Shown here in pieces: positions 25,036 through 32,571 of a DNA stretch of 64,000 nt (positions within the stretch are counted from its first letter, which is position 1; every line of letters begins with the position of its first letter). A program made the translations under genes and the position numbers. Origin of the DNA: Actinoalloteichus caeruleus DSM 43889 (GTDB taxonomy: Bacteria > Actinomycetota > Actinomycetes > Mycobacteriales > Pseudonocardiaceae); contig NZ_AUBJ02000001.1 of the NCBI RefSeq assembly GCF_000429185.2, positions 5,146,001 to 5,210,000 on the forward strand, in the 5' to 3' direction. The notes under the pieces were generated by a model that was given only the letters and a program-made list of their open reading frames with translations, did no database searches and was not told the origin of the DNA.

Positions 25036-25807
25036 GTGCCGACCCCCCAGCGGGGATCGCGAGGCGGCGCAGGTAGGCGGCTTCGACGGCTTCCGAGCGC
25101 GAGCCGTCGGCTCCCTCGGGCGCGAGGAACTCCTCCAGCGTCCCCTGGAAGCGCACGTGACCCTCGGAGAGGAGCAGGACCGAGTCGGCCACCGCCGCGA
25201 CGTCGTCGGTGAGATGAGTGCTGAGCACGGTCGGGGTCTCCTTGCCCACCGCGCGGACCAGGGCGCGGAAGGAGGCTCGCTGCGCGGGGTCGAGACCGAC
25301 CGTCGGCTCGTCCAGGACGAGGAGCGCCGGCTCGTTCACCAGGGCGCAGGCGATGCCCAGCCGTTGCAGCATGCCGCCGGACAGTTTCCTGGTCCTGGTG
25401 CCCGAGCTGGCCGCGAGACCGACGGTGCCGAGCACCCGCGCCGCGTTCTCCCGCGCCCGTCGGGCGGAGAGCCCCTTGCTCCACGCGGTGTAGCTGACGA
25501 ACTCCAGGGTGGAGAAGGAGGGCAGCGCGGTGAACCGCTGGGGCAGGTATCCCGTGCTGGCCCGGATCGCCTCCACGCCCGAGGGGCGGCTCACGTCCTG
25601 ACCGCATACCAGGAGCGAGCCGCCCTGGGGGCTGAGCACGCCCACGATCGTCTCGAGCAACGTGGTCTTCCCCGCCCCGTTGGGGCCGAGGAGGCAGGTC
25701 ACGCCCTTGTCGACCGAGAAGTCGATGTCGTGGAGGACTGTCGTTCTGCCGCGTTGTTGCCGCAGCTCGTCAGCCTTCACGAGTGGGGTGCTCAGCACTG
25801 TTGTCAT
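25028..25807 (-). CDS. ABC transporter ATPase (CcmA/drug-exporter type)
   Basis: This 259-residue ATPase has Walker A GPNGAGKTT near residue 41, signature KLSGGMLQRLG, Walker B LLVLDEPTVGLD and an H-loop STHLTDD. The domain organisation is that of ABC-2 exporters. Its ATG overlaps the stop of the secreted-protein gene (ATGA at 25804-25807), so the ATPase depends on translation of that gene. GTG 25798 is an alternative start with better spacing from GGAGG. Confidence 0.92.
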   Translation of the reverse strand: MTTVLSTPLVKADELRQQRGRTTVLHDIDFSVDKGVTCLLGPNGAGKTTLLETIVGVLSPQGGSLLVCGQDVSRPSGVEAIRASTGYLPQRFTALPSFSTLEFVSYTAWSKGLSARRARENAARVLGTVGLAASSGTRTRKLSGGMLQRLGIACALVNEPALLVLDEPTVGLDPAQRASFRALVRAVGKETPTVLSTHLTDDVAAVADSVLLLSEGHVRFQGTLEEFLAPEGADGSRSEAVEAAYLRRLAIPAGGSAHA

Positions 25808-26196
25808 CCTCCGCAGGATCTGATCTCTCGAGGGGGCGTGTCGTGATACGTGGTGTTTTGGGTGAAGTACCCGCGAGCATAGTAGCCACGAGTATTGCCG
25901 TTGTCGCAGGCGCTGACTGTGGCCACGTAGCCGGTCTTGGTTCCGCTGTCAGCGTTTTTCGCTACGAGCGGGTCCGGTGAGAGCCAGCGGTTCCACTTGA
26001 TTTCAGCAGTCAACGTTCGAGTTGTGGAGCTGGAACAGGTGGAAGCTGCGCGGCCGATGAGAAGGCCGTTGTTGGTTGTGAGACTTACAGCAGGGTTGCT
26101 GCAGCCTGGGGGGGTTGCTTCGGCCGGTGCTGCTGCTATCAAGCCAGCAGCACCGCAGGCGGCGGTGAGAGTAAAGGCCGCAATCAATCGTCTCAT
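25804..26196 (-). CDS. Small secreted cysteine-containing protein, first gene of ABC operon
   Basis: This 130-residue precursor has a Sec signal peptide of about 28 residues (MRRLIAAFTLTAACGAAGLI and then an APAEA cleavage site). The mature part of about 100 residues carries four cysteines (GCSNP, STCSSS, SACDNG, RSCGG), consistent with two disulfides, and is rich in Thr, Ser, Asn and Tyr. ATG 26196 follows GGAGGA. Codon use is far less GC-biased than in its neighbours, suggesting recent acquisition. It is the first gene of a four-gene overlapping operon with an ABC transporter. The lactococcin-972-like WxxG/Y pattern is absent, so it is not obviously that bacteriocin family. Confidence 0.82.
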   Translation of the reverse strand: MRRLIAAFTLTAACGAAGLIAAAPAEATPPGCSNPAVSLTTNNGLLIGRAASTCSSSTTRTLTAEIKWNRWLSPDPLVAKNADSGTKTGYVATVSACDNGNTRGYYARGYFTQNTTYHDTPPREIRSCGG

Positions 26197-26284
26197 GTGG
26201 TCCTCCGGATGGTGGTCCTCCGAATGTTTCTTGGTTGCAGAAAGAACGTATAAGGCGCTGTTTGTTTTGCGCAAGCAGGAGATC

Positions 26285-26300
26285 TGTGATGGGCATCACA
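26285..26300 (-). promoter_or_regulatory. CRP-type operator upstream of the secreted-protein operon
   Basis: TGTGATGGGCATCACA matches the CRP consensus TGTGA-N6-TCACA exactly and is a perfect 7-bp inverted repeat. It is 89-104 bp upstream of the secreted-protein ATG. A possible -10 (TATACG) reads on the minus strand at 26247-26252, which would put the site roughly 50 bp before the transcript start, suggesting activation. Confidence 0.65.
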
Positions 26301-26815
26301 ACCTATTCGGTCTCTTGATGGTGGTCCTTTTGGGGTAGGCAATGTTCGTGCGCTGGGTTTTTGACTTGACTGAAAATTTCACACCTTATATTTCATGTGC
26401 GGCGGCAAGGGAGGCTGCTTGTTTGGTCAACGTCCTTGATGGAAGGTGCGAATGGTCAAGGGTTGGGTTGGGGTGTACGTTCGTTGCTGGCAGGCTGTGC
26501 CGTCTGGTCCCGAGTTGGATGCCACACATGATCGGCGTGTTCCCATCTCGAGGCAAGGTAGTGGAGTTGGTGCTGTGTTTCGTTGCCTGCGGTGTCCGTG
26601 AGGCGACGGCGGTGGCTTGACATTGGCTGATTCGGTCGGCTGGGCGATGGAATCTTTTAGGTTGGTGGGCAAGGGTGTCGTGCGCCCGCTGCGAGTACAG
26701 GCGTGTCGGAGGGGGCGGCGAAGGGGTGGCTGGCGTGCTTCCCATGGGCTGTCTTGTGGGGGCCGGGGTGACGTTCCTCCCCAGGTTTGCGGTGGGGCGG
26801 CGGCACGGGAGAGTA
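26301..26815. other. AT-rich intergenic region
   Basis: About 500 bp of distinctly lower GC than the rest of the window, upstream of the secreted-protein operon on one side and the LexA-box gene on the other. Several short frames exist but none has a ribosome-binding site and family resemblance. The composition matches the secreted-protein gene and suggests both came in together. Confidence 0.4.
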
Positions 26816-26831
26816 TCGAACGCGTGTTCGA
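26816..26831 (+). promoter_or_regulatory. LexA (SOS) box
   Basis: TCGAACGCGTGTTCGA is a perfect match to the actinobacterial/mycobacterial SOS box TCGAAC-N4-GTTCGA. It lies 50-65 bp upstream of the small gene at 26881. Confidence 0.75.
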
Positions 26832-26880
26832 ACGTGATGGCTCGCCGGTTCCCGGGTGGTCCCGGGACACCTACCGTGCC

Positions 26881-27150
26881 GTGCGGCCCGCCCAGCCGGT
26901 CTGGGTGTCCCTCGGCGCGGCCCTGAACCAGCCGACCTCCGGTCGTCCGCCCGTGCCCGAGGGGCTGGACCTGGCGTCGGAGGTGCCCGGGGAGCTGGTC
27001 GCCTGGGAGCGCACGACGACGGGGGAGTGGGCCGGGCTGGTCACCTTCGTGGTGCGACGCGCGCACGCCCGCGCCGGCGGGACCCGGCACACCATGTGGC
27101 TCTACGGCCGTGCCCTCCGGCGCCGGGAGGATGTCGGGCGGCGGAGGTGA
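26881..27150 (+). CDS. Small probable SOS-regulated protein
   Basis: This 89-residue protein with G/C-rich third positions throughout. It has an N-terminal PVWVSLG stretch, an ELVAWERTTTGEWAGLVTFV centre and an Arg-rich tail, a pattern I associate loosely with small actinobacterial proteins downstream of LexA sites; I cannot name a family. GTG 26881 is favoured because the LexA box sits just upstream; GTG 26824 would start inside the box. Ribosome-binding site is weak for either. Confidence 0.5.
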   Translation: MRPAQPVWVSLGAALNQPTSGRPPVPEGLDLASEVPGELVAWERTTTGEWAGLVTFVVRRAHARAGGTRHTMWLYGRALRRREDVGRRR

Positions 27151-27499
27151 GGACCGCGTTCCCGGTAGCCGCTCGCCGGCGGCTCGGACGCGGAGACGGA
27201 TCACGCTGGCCCGGGGGAGCGATGCCGGTTCGCCGAGCGCGGGTGCGCCGTTCGTGGCCCCCTGTCCGGGGCGGGTCCGGACTCGCGGTTCATCCGGTCG
27301 AGGGCCGGACGGCCCAGGAGGGCGCCTCCGCTCAGACGTCCGGTTGACACTCGTTCGCTCCATTGACTGGTTCAGACCAACCCGGTTCAGTGAGGGGCGA
27401 TCCCATCCGATCCCCCAAGCGAAGCGGCCGTTCCCTGCCCGCGTTCGTGCGCGTTCCCAGTTCCCCGGTGCGCTTCGCGCTGGACGAAGGAGCGATCAC
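27151..27499. other. Chitinase promoter region
   Basis: About 350 bp upstream of the GH19 chitinase gene. It contains the DasR-like site at 27366-27381 and no gene I can support. Confidence 0.5.
27366..27381 (+). promoter_or_regulatory. DasR-responsive element (dre-like site)
   Basis: ACTGGTTCAGACCAAC agrees with 12 of 16 positions of the dre consensus ACTGGTCTAGACCACT, including both ACTGGT and AGACCA halves. A second GGTTCAG half follows at 27384-27390. It is 119 bp upstream of the chitinase start, as expected for repression relieved by glucosamine-6-phosphate. Confidence 0.65.
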
Positions 27500-28231
27500 G
27501 TGTCCATCACACGCCTGGTGAAGGCAGTCGCCGCCGTGGCGGCGGTGAGTGCCCTGCTGGTGTCCGCACCGATGACGACGAGCACGGCGACGGCCGAACC
27601 GGCCGCGCCGCAGGGCTTCGTGGTGAGCGAGGCCCAGTTCAACCAGATGTTCCCCAACCGGAACCCCTTCTACACGTACCAGGGGCTGACCGCCGCGCTC
27701 AGCTCCTACCCCGGCTTCACGAACACCGGGGACGAGACGACCCGGCGGCGGGAGGCCGCCGCGTTCCTGGCCAACGCCAGCCACGAGACCGGTGGGCTCG
27801 TGCACATCGTCGAGCAGAACGAGGCGAACTACCCGCACTACTGCGACTGGAGCCAGCCCTACGGTTGCCCGGCCGGGCAGGCCGCCTACTACGGGCGGGG
27901 TCCGATCCAGCTGAGCTGGAACTTCAACTACAAGGCGGCCGGCGACGCCCTGGGGCTCGACCTGCTCGGTAACCCCTGGCTGGTGCAGAACGACGCGTCG
28001 GTGGCCTGGCGGACGGCGCTCTGGTACTGGAACACCCAGAGCGGTCCCGGCACGATGACCCCGCACCACGCCATCGTCAACGGCCACGGTTTCGGCGAGA
28101 CCATCCGCAGCATCAACGGGGCGCTGGAGTGCGACGGCGCCAACCCCGGCCAGGTGCAGAGCCGGGTCGACACCTACCAGCGCTTCACGCAGATCCTCGG
28201 CACCACGCCGGGCGGGAACCTGTACTGCTGA
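27500..28231 (+). CDS. Secreted GH19 chitinase (catalytic domain only)
   Basis: This 243-residue precursor has a signal peptide of about 33 residues ending TATA-EP. The GH19 catalytic core follows with first acid in SHETGG, second acid in EQNEANYPHYCDW and the family signature YGRGPIQLSWNFNY. It hydrolyses beta-1,4-linked GlcNAc in chitin. Unlike many streptomycete GH19 enzymes there is no chitin-binding module. GTG 27500 has AAGGAG seven bases upstream. A dre-like site upstream implies DasR control. Confidence 0.95.
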   Translation: MSITRLVKAVAAVAAVSALLVSAPMTTSTATAEPAAPQGFVVSEAQFNQMFPNRNPFYTYQGLTAALSSYPGFTNTGDETTRRREAAAFLANASHETGGLVHIVEQNEANYPHYCDWSQPYGCPAGQAAYYGRGPIQLSWNFNYKAAGDALGLDLLGNPWLVQNDASVAWRTALWYWNTQSGPGTMTPHHAIVNGHGFGETIRSINGALECDGANPGQVQSRVDTYQRFTQILGTTPGGNLYC

Positions 28232-28552
28232 TCCGGCGGCCGGCCGTTCCCGTGGAACGCGGATCGGTCAGCCCACCCACCACACGCACGTCGACGAGGT
28301 CCGTCCGGTGCTCCGGGCGGGCCTCGCCGCGTCGCCGTCCGGGGGAGGAGCTGCCTCGCCGTGCTGGGGGTCCGCCCCTCCGCCGGACGCGGAGCCCGGT
28401 GGGGACCGGTCGGACGTGCCGCGCCCACGCGCCGCCCGCCTCGCGTGACCGTCCACGGCATCCCTCGTGTCACTCGTTCGACGCGCCGCCGGCCTATAGT
28501 CCAGCAAGCGGTGCGGCTCGCCGCGCCCGGCCCGTCGACACGAGGAGCGTGA
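28232..28552. other. Intergenic region, nothing recognised
   Basis: 320 bp between the chitinase and amidohydrolase genes, GC-rich, with no clear terminator, operator or gene. Confidence 0.4.
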
Positions 28553-29518
28553 ATGTCCGGCGGCAGAATCGACCTGCACGCGCACTACCTGCCGGACTTC
28601 TACCGGGAGGCGCTCGCCGAGTCCGGTCATGGGCGGCGGGCCGCCATCTCCTCGCTCCCGGAGTGGGACGAACAGCTCGCGTTGCGCACGATGGACCGGC
28701 TGGGCGTGCGCACGGCGATGCTGTCCGTCTCCACCCCGGGAGTCCACTTCGGGGACGCCGACCGCGCGGTCGACCTCGCCCGCCGGGTCAACGAGGAGGG
28801 AGCCCGGCTGGTCCGCGAGCATCCGGGCAGGTTCGGGTTCTTCGCCTCCCTGCCGCTACCCGAGGTGGAGCCGGCGGTCGCCGAGCTGCGCCACGCGTTC
28901 GACGTCCTGGGTGCCGACGGGGTGATCCTCCAGAGCAACCACCACGGTCTCTACCTGGGGGACGAGCGGCTCGAACCCGTCTACGCCGAGGTGGCGGCCC
29001 GGGGCTCGGTCGTCTTCGTCCACCCGGCGATGCCCTTCGTCGCCGAGCACCTGGCGCTGGGGTACCCGCAACCCGCGCTGGAGTTCCCCTTCGACACCAC
29101 GAGATCGGTGGTGGACCTGGTGTTGTCCGGGGTGTTGGAGCGGCACCCCGACCTGCGGGTGGTCGTCTCCCACGCGGGTGCGGTGCTCCCGGTGCTGGCG
29201 AACCGGGTGGACCTGCTGGTCCCGATGTTGGCCGTGCCGAAGGGGCGCACCACGCCGAGCCTGCGGGCCGCGATGCGTCGACTGCACTTCGACCTCGCCG
29301 GCGCCCCGGTGCCCGAGCTGTTGGGTGCGCTGCTCTCGCTGGCCGACCCGGACCGGCTGCACTACGGGAGTGACTACCCGTTCTTCCCCGCCGCGTTGGG
29401 CCGGGAGCTCGCGGACCGCCTCGCCGAGACCCCGCTGCTCGACGGGGAACTGCGGCGGGCCGTCTTCGAGGACAACGCCGTGCGCCTCTTCCCCCGCCTG
29501 GCGTCTCCCACCAGCTGA
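28553..29518 (+). CDS. Amidohydrolase-2 family protein (ACMSD-like)
   Basis: This 321-residue TIM-barrel metal-dependent hydrolase or decarboxylase has the metal ligands in DLHAHY (residues 7-12), VFVHPAMPF, VVSHAG and the Asp of YGSDYPF. The pattern fits ACMSD-like decarboxylases acting on small aromatic acids. GAGGAG lies six bases before the ATG. No clear operon partner; substrate unknown. Confidence 0.9.
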   Translation: MSGGRIDLHAHYLPDFYREALAESGHGRRAAISSLPEWDEQLALRTMDRLGVRTAMLSVSTPGVHFGDADRAVDLARRVNEEGARLVREHPGRFGFFASLPLPEVEPAVAELRHAFDVLGADGVILQSNHHGLYLGDERLEPVYAEVAARGSVVFVHPAMPFVAEHLALGYPQPALEFPFDTTRSVVDLVLSGVLERHPDLRVVVSHAGAVLPVLANRVDLLVPMLAVPKGRTTPSLRAAMRRLHFDLAGAPVPELLGALLSLADPDRLHYGSDYPFFPAALGRELADRLAETPLLDGELRRAVFEDNAVRLFPRLASPTS

Positions 29519-29596
29519 ACCGGTAAGGCGTCCGGGCGCGGCTCGGGATGCCCGTGGCTGGCGCCCGTCTCCCCGTGCCGACACCTACTCGGCCGG

Positions 29597-30094
29597 TCAG
29601 CTCCGGTCCGCGCCGCTCCCCGGGTGGTGTGGCGCTTGCGGGAGGGCGTTGGCCCGCGACCGGTCGCGCACCGAGGAGGCGGTGACACCGCCGTCGGGGT
29701 GGCGCTCGAGTTTGCCCCGGTTCACCAGGTCGTGCACGCCCTGCCTGCTGATGCCGAGCATGGCGCCCGCGACGGGGTAGGAGAGGGCGTGGGCGCTGGG
29801 GTGTCCCACCCGGCGGGCGGTGATCGTCCCCAACGGGGTGCGCCACCAGTCCGCCGGTGGGTCGAAGGGGCCGTCGCCGGGGTACAGGGTGGCGATCACG
29901 CGGGTGATGGCGAGGGTGGCTTCCGCGTCGTCGCCAGCGACCATCGCCCGTGCCCAGGCCGGGGCCCGTTCCCGCACCCGGTGTCGCAGCGCGTCGGCGG
30001 TGTCCGCGTCCTCGAGGAGGATCTCCAGCGGATCCACGCACCGGGCGTCGACCAGCGCGACGAGCTGGTCCCGCAGCGCGTTCTCCAGGGTCAA
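29597..30094 (-). CDS. DNA-binding protein with C-terminal excisionase/MerR-like helix-turn-helix
   Basis: This 165-residue protein. The C-terminal third contains LSYPVAGAMLGISRQGVHDL followed by VNRGKLERHPDGGV, a helix-turn-helix of the kind found in small excisionase-like DNA-binding proteins. The N-terminal part is helical and acidic. TTG 30094 is chosen because GGAGG precedes it; the frame continues to a TTG at 30154 inside the palindromic operator. It is divergent from an alpha/beta hydrolase with the operator between, so it is very probably its regulator. Confidence 0.72.
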   Translation of the reverse strand: MTLENALRDQLVALVDARCVDPLEILLEDADTADALRHRVRERAPAWARAMVAGDDAEATLAITRVIATLYPGDGPFDPPADWWRTPLGTITARRVGHPSAHALSYPVAGAMLGISRQGVHDLVNRGKLERHPDGGVTASSVRDRSRANALPQAPHHPGSGADRS

Positions 30095-30151
30095 CCACGC
30101 CTCCGTCCACGATGGGATCCCGCCGCTCGCGCCGCGGCTGGGCCGCCAGCC

Positions 30152-30225
30152 CAACTACTTGACGGCCGGCGACAAGTATTCTACGTTCTCGTCAACTACT
30201 TGACGAGTTCCGTCAAGTAGTTGAC
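30152..30225. promoter_or_regulatory. Large palindromic operator with three CAACTACTTGACG sites
   Basis: GTCAACTACTTGACG (30191-30205) and its exact inverse CGTCAAGTAGTTGAC (30211-30225) flank a 5-bp spacer. A third direct copy CAACTACTTGACG lies at 30152-30164. Each site is itself nearly palindromic (TCAA-N4-TTGA). The cluster spans the promoters of the HTH gene and the hydrolase gene. Confidence 0.85.
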
Positions 30226-30244
30226 GAGGGTGGAGGAGCGGACG

Positions 30245-31144
30245 ATGGTCGAGGAACGACACGTCGAGGGATCACCGAGGCTCGTGGTGCGGGACCACGG
30301 CGGCCAGCGGACCGGCCGCGACATCGTGTTGCTGCACGGATTCGGCGGGAACGCGCTCAACTGGGAGGCGTTCGTCCCACTGTTGACCAGCCGCCACCGG
30401 GTCGTCGCCTGCGACCTGCGTTGCCACGGCCGTTCCGGTGACGGCGCCTGGGACTGGGAGGCCCTCGTGGACGACGTCGACCGGGTCGTGGCCGACCTCG
30501 GCGCCGAGCGCCCGGTCGTCGTGGGCCACTCGCTCGGCGGTGCCGTCGCCACGCTCTGGGCCGGCCACCACCCGGAGGCGGCCGGGGCGGTGAACATCGA
30601 CGGCTTCCGGGGGGTCGAGACCGAGGAACGGCACTACCTGGGGATCGACCCGGACGAGCTGGCGGCGCGCCTGGCCGAGCTCAGCGCCGACTTCGCGGCA
30701 CAGGCGGCGGCGCTCGCCGAGCCGCTCCAGCCGGAGGCGGTCGAGGCCGCCCGCGCCCAGCACCGGACCGCCGGCGGGGACAGGGCCGTCGAGGCCTTCG
30801 ACCGTGGCCTGGCCGTCCGGGACGGGCTGACAGTGGCACGCCCTGATCCCGGGACGGTGGCGGCCTTCCGCACGTGGATGGCCGCCCTCGACCTCACCGA
30901 GCCGCTCGCCGCCGCCCGGTGCCCGGTGCTGGTCCTCACGGCGACCCGCGACCTGCCCGAGGCCGACCGGTACGCCGACCTGCTCGCCGCGTGGCGGCGA
31001 GGTGTCGAACGGGACCTCGACTCCGTGGCGCGGACCAACCCCCGGGTGCGGGTCGAGCACGTCGCGGCCAGCCACGCCATGGTCCTGGAGGCTCCCGACA
31101 TCATCGCGGGCCACGTCCTCGACTTCCTCGACATCCTCGGCTGA
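30245..31144 (+). CDS. Alpha/beta hydrolase controlled by the adjacent operator
   Basis: This 299-residue enzyme has the oxyanion motif VLLHGFGGNALNW, nucleophile GHSLGG (Ser near residue 95) and catalytic His in ASHAMVLEAPD. The cap region (residues 120-215) is Ala/Glu-rich and helical. ATG 30245 follows GGAGGAG; its promoter lies in the palindromic operator. Substrate unknown; hydrolases beside such regulators often act on a xenobiotic or lactone inducer. Confidence 0.9.
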   Translation: MVEERHVEGSPRLVVRDHGGQRTGRDIVLLHGFGGNALNWEAFVPLLTSRHRVVACDLRCHGRSGDGAWDWEALVDDVDRVVADLGAERPVVVGHSLGGAVATLWAGHHPEAAGAVNIDGFRGVETEERHYLGIDPDELAARLAELSADFAAQAAALAEPLQPEAVEAARAQHRTAGGDRAVEAFDRGLAVRDGLTVARPDPGTVAAFRTWMAALDLTEPLAAARCPVLVLTATRDLPEADRYADLLAAWRRGVERDLDSVARTNPRVRVEHVAASHAMVLEAPDIIAGHVLDFLDILG

Positions 31145-31223
31145 CGCCGCGCTCCGCCGGGAGGGATCGCGACCAGCGCTCGCGCACCGAGAGGGAATCG
31201 CCTCCGCTGTCGGTGTTCGCGGT

Positions 31224-31661
31224 TCAGCCTGGTCCGATCCCCCTGGGCGGGGCCACCGGTCGTTCGTCGCTGGCGTCCTCGCTGGCGTCCTCGGTGGTGT
31301 CCTCGCCGGGTTCTCGCTGGCGTCCTCCGTGGCGGCGAGCGGGTCGGCGAGTGCGGTCCGCGCGTGTCGCGGGGTGGTGAGCCGGTCGTCGATGTCCCGG
31401 AGCCGTTCGCGCGACATCGGCGCCGCACAGCGCTCCAGTGCCGGGCCCGGCCCCGGCGCAGGGCAGCACCTCCCGGATGGCGCTCGTGGTCAGGCCAGCG
31501 CCGAGCAGCGCCCTGATGTCATGAACGACGATCGGGGCGTCGTCGGCGTACCACCGGTGTCCGTGCCCCACGCGGTGCGAGGTCAGGAGTCCACGTTCCT
31601 CGTAGTAGCGCAGCAGTCGTGGGCTCACTCCGCTCAGCCGCGCCAGGTCACCGATCCGCAC
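31224..31661 (-). pseudogene. MerR-family regulator, frameshifted
   Basis: The first 65 residues are a normal MerR helix-turn-helix (MRIGDLARLSGVSPRLLRYY, EERGLL, DIRALLGAGLTTSAIREVLPC). After GAGPGTGAL the frame runs into Arg/His-rich nonsense. The expected continuation (LERCAAPMSRERLRDIDDRL, then ARTALADPLAATE) is present in the next reading frame from about 31440 downwards. A 1-base indel in the GC run near 31440-31460 would explain it. It is divergent from the aminotransferase gene. A sequencing error is possible, so the gene may be intact in reality. Confidence 0.75.
31269..31330. repeat. Imperfect 12-bp tandem repeat
   Basis: CTGGCGTCCTCG and close variants are repeated about five times. 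In the minus-strand frame of the MerR remnant it encodes an acidic (ED-rich) stretch. It may have arisen by slippage and lies downstream of the frameshift. Confidence 0.75.
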
Positions 31662-31681
31662 GTGATCTCCCTCATACGCGC

Positions 31682-31713
31682 TTGAACCTCACGTGGACGG
31701 CAGATCCTACGGT
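31682..31713 (+). promoter_or_regulatory. MerR-type promoter with 20-bp spacer, leaderless start
   Basis: TTGAAC (31682-31687) and TACGGT (31708-31713) are 20 bp apart, the overlong spacing typical of MerR-activated promoters. The predicted transcript start coincides with the ATG at 31720, so the aminotransferase mRNA would be leaderless, consistent with the lack of a ribosome-binding site. Confidence 0.55.
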
Positions 31714-31719
31714 CCTCCC

Positions 31720-32523
31720 ATGTCCTTTCACGTCGTGCAGCGCGATGGTCGGACGGCCACCGCCGATGAGTTGGCCCCACTCGCTTTCTCCGGCTACGCC
31801 CATTTCACCGCCATGCAGGTACGTGGCGGTCGGGTGCGTGGTCTGGATCTGCACCTCGATCGGTTGCGCACCGCTTCGGAGGAGCTGTTCGGGCGGGCGC
31901 TGCCCGAGGAACGGGTGCGGTCCCTGCTGCGCGCCGCGCTCGCGGCGGGGCCTGATGACCTCTCGCTGACGGCCACGGTGTACTCGCCGGCGGGCGAGTT
32001 CACCGCCCGCGGTGCTGGTGCGGAGTTGGAGGTGCTGGTTCGGACCGCCCCACCCGCGACCGGCCCCATCGGGCCGCTGGCGCTGATGGCCGTCGATCAC
32101 GAACGGGTCCTTCCCGCCGTCAAGCACGTCGGTGAGGTCGCCAAGACGTACTTCCTCCGACAGGCCGTCGCGCGGGGTTTCGACGATGCCGTCTTCGTCG
32201 ACCGCCGGAGCCGGCTCAGCGAGGCCACGATCTGGAACGTGGCCTTCTGGGACGGTGAGGCGGTGGTGTGGCCGGAGGCCCACGTGCTGGGTGGGACCAC
32301 GATGGGGATCGTGCGCAGGGGCCTGGACCGGTTGGGCATCCCCCAGCGGAGCCAGCAGGTGCGGCTGGACGACCTGCCCGCGCTGTCCGGGGCCGTCGTG
32401 ATGAACTCGTGGACTCCGGGAGTGGCGGTGGACCGCATCGGAGAGGTGCCGCTCCCGTCAGCCCCGCGCCTCCTGGGGCTGCTGCACCGCGCCTACCAGG
32501 AGGAACCGCTACTCGCTCCGTGA
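31720..32523 (+). CDS. Aminotransferase class IV family protein
   Basis: This 267-residue PLP enzyme is of fold type IV (branched-chain aminotransferase/aminodeoxychorismate lyase group). The PLP lysine is expected in LPAVKHVGEVAKTYFLRQ, the conserved glutamate lies in LSEATIWNVAFWDG, and the C-terminal region reads AVVMNSWTPGVAV. ATG 31720 has no ribosome-binding site but fits a leaderless transcript. Divergent from the MerR remnant, probably its former activator. Substrate not predictable. Confidence 0.88.
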   Translation: MSFHVVQRDGRTATADELAPLAFSGYAHFTAMQVRGGRVRGLDLHLDRLRTASEELFGRALPEERVRSLLRAALAAGPDDLSLTATVYSPAGEFTARGAGAELEVLVRTAPPATGPIGPLALMAVDHERVLPAVKHVGEVAKTYFLRQAVARGFDDAVFVDRRSRLSEATIWNVAFWDGEAVVWPEAHVLGGTTMGIVRRGLDRLGIPQRSQQVRLDDLPALSGAVVMNSWTPGVAVDRIGEVPLPSAPRLLGLLHRAYQEEPLLAP

Positions 32524-32571
32524 ACCAGGGTCCCACGTCCCACTGACCGGATTCGGAGTTCGGGGTGTTTG

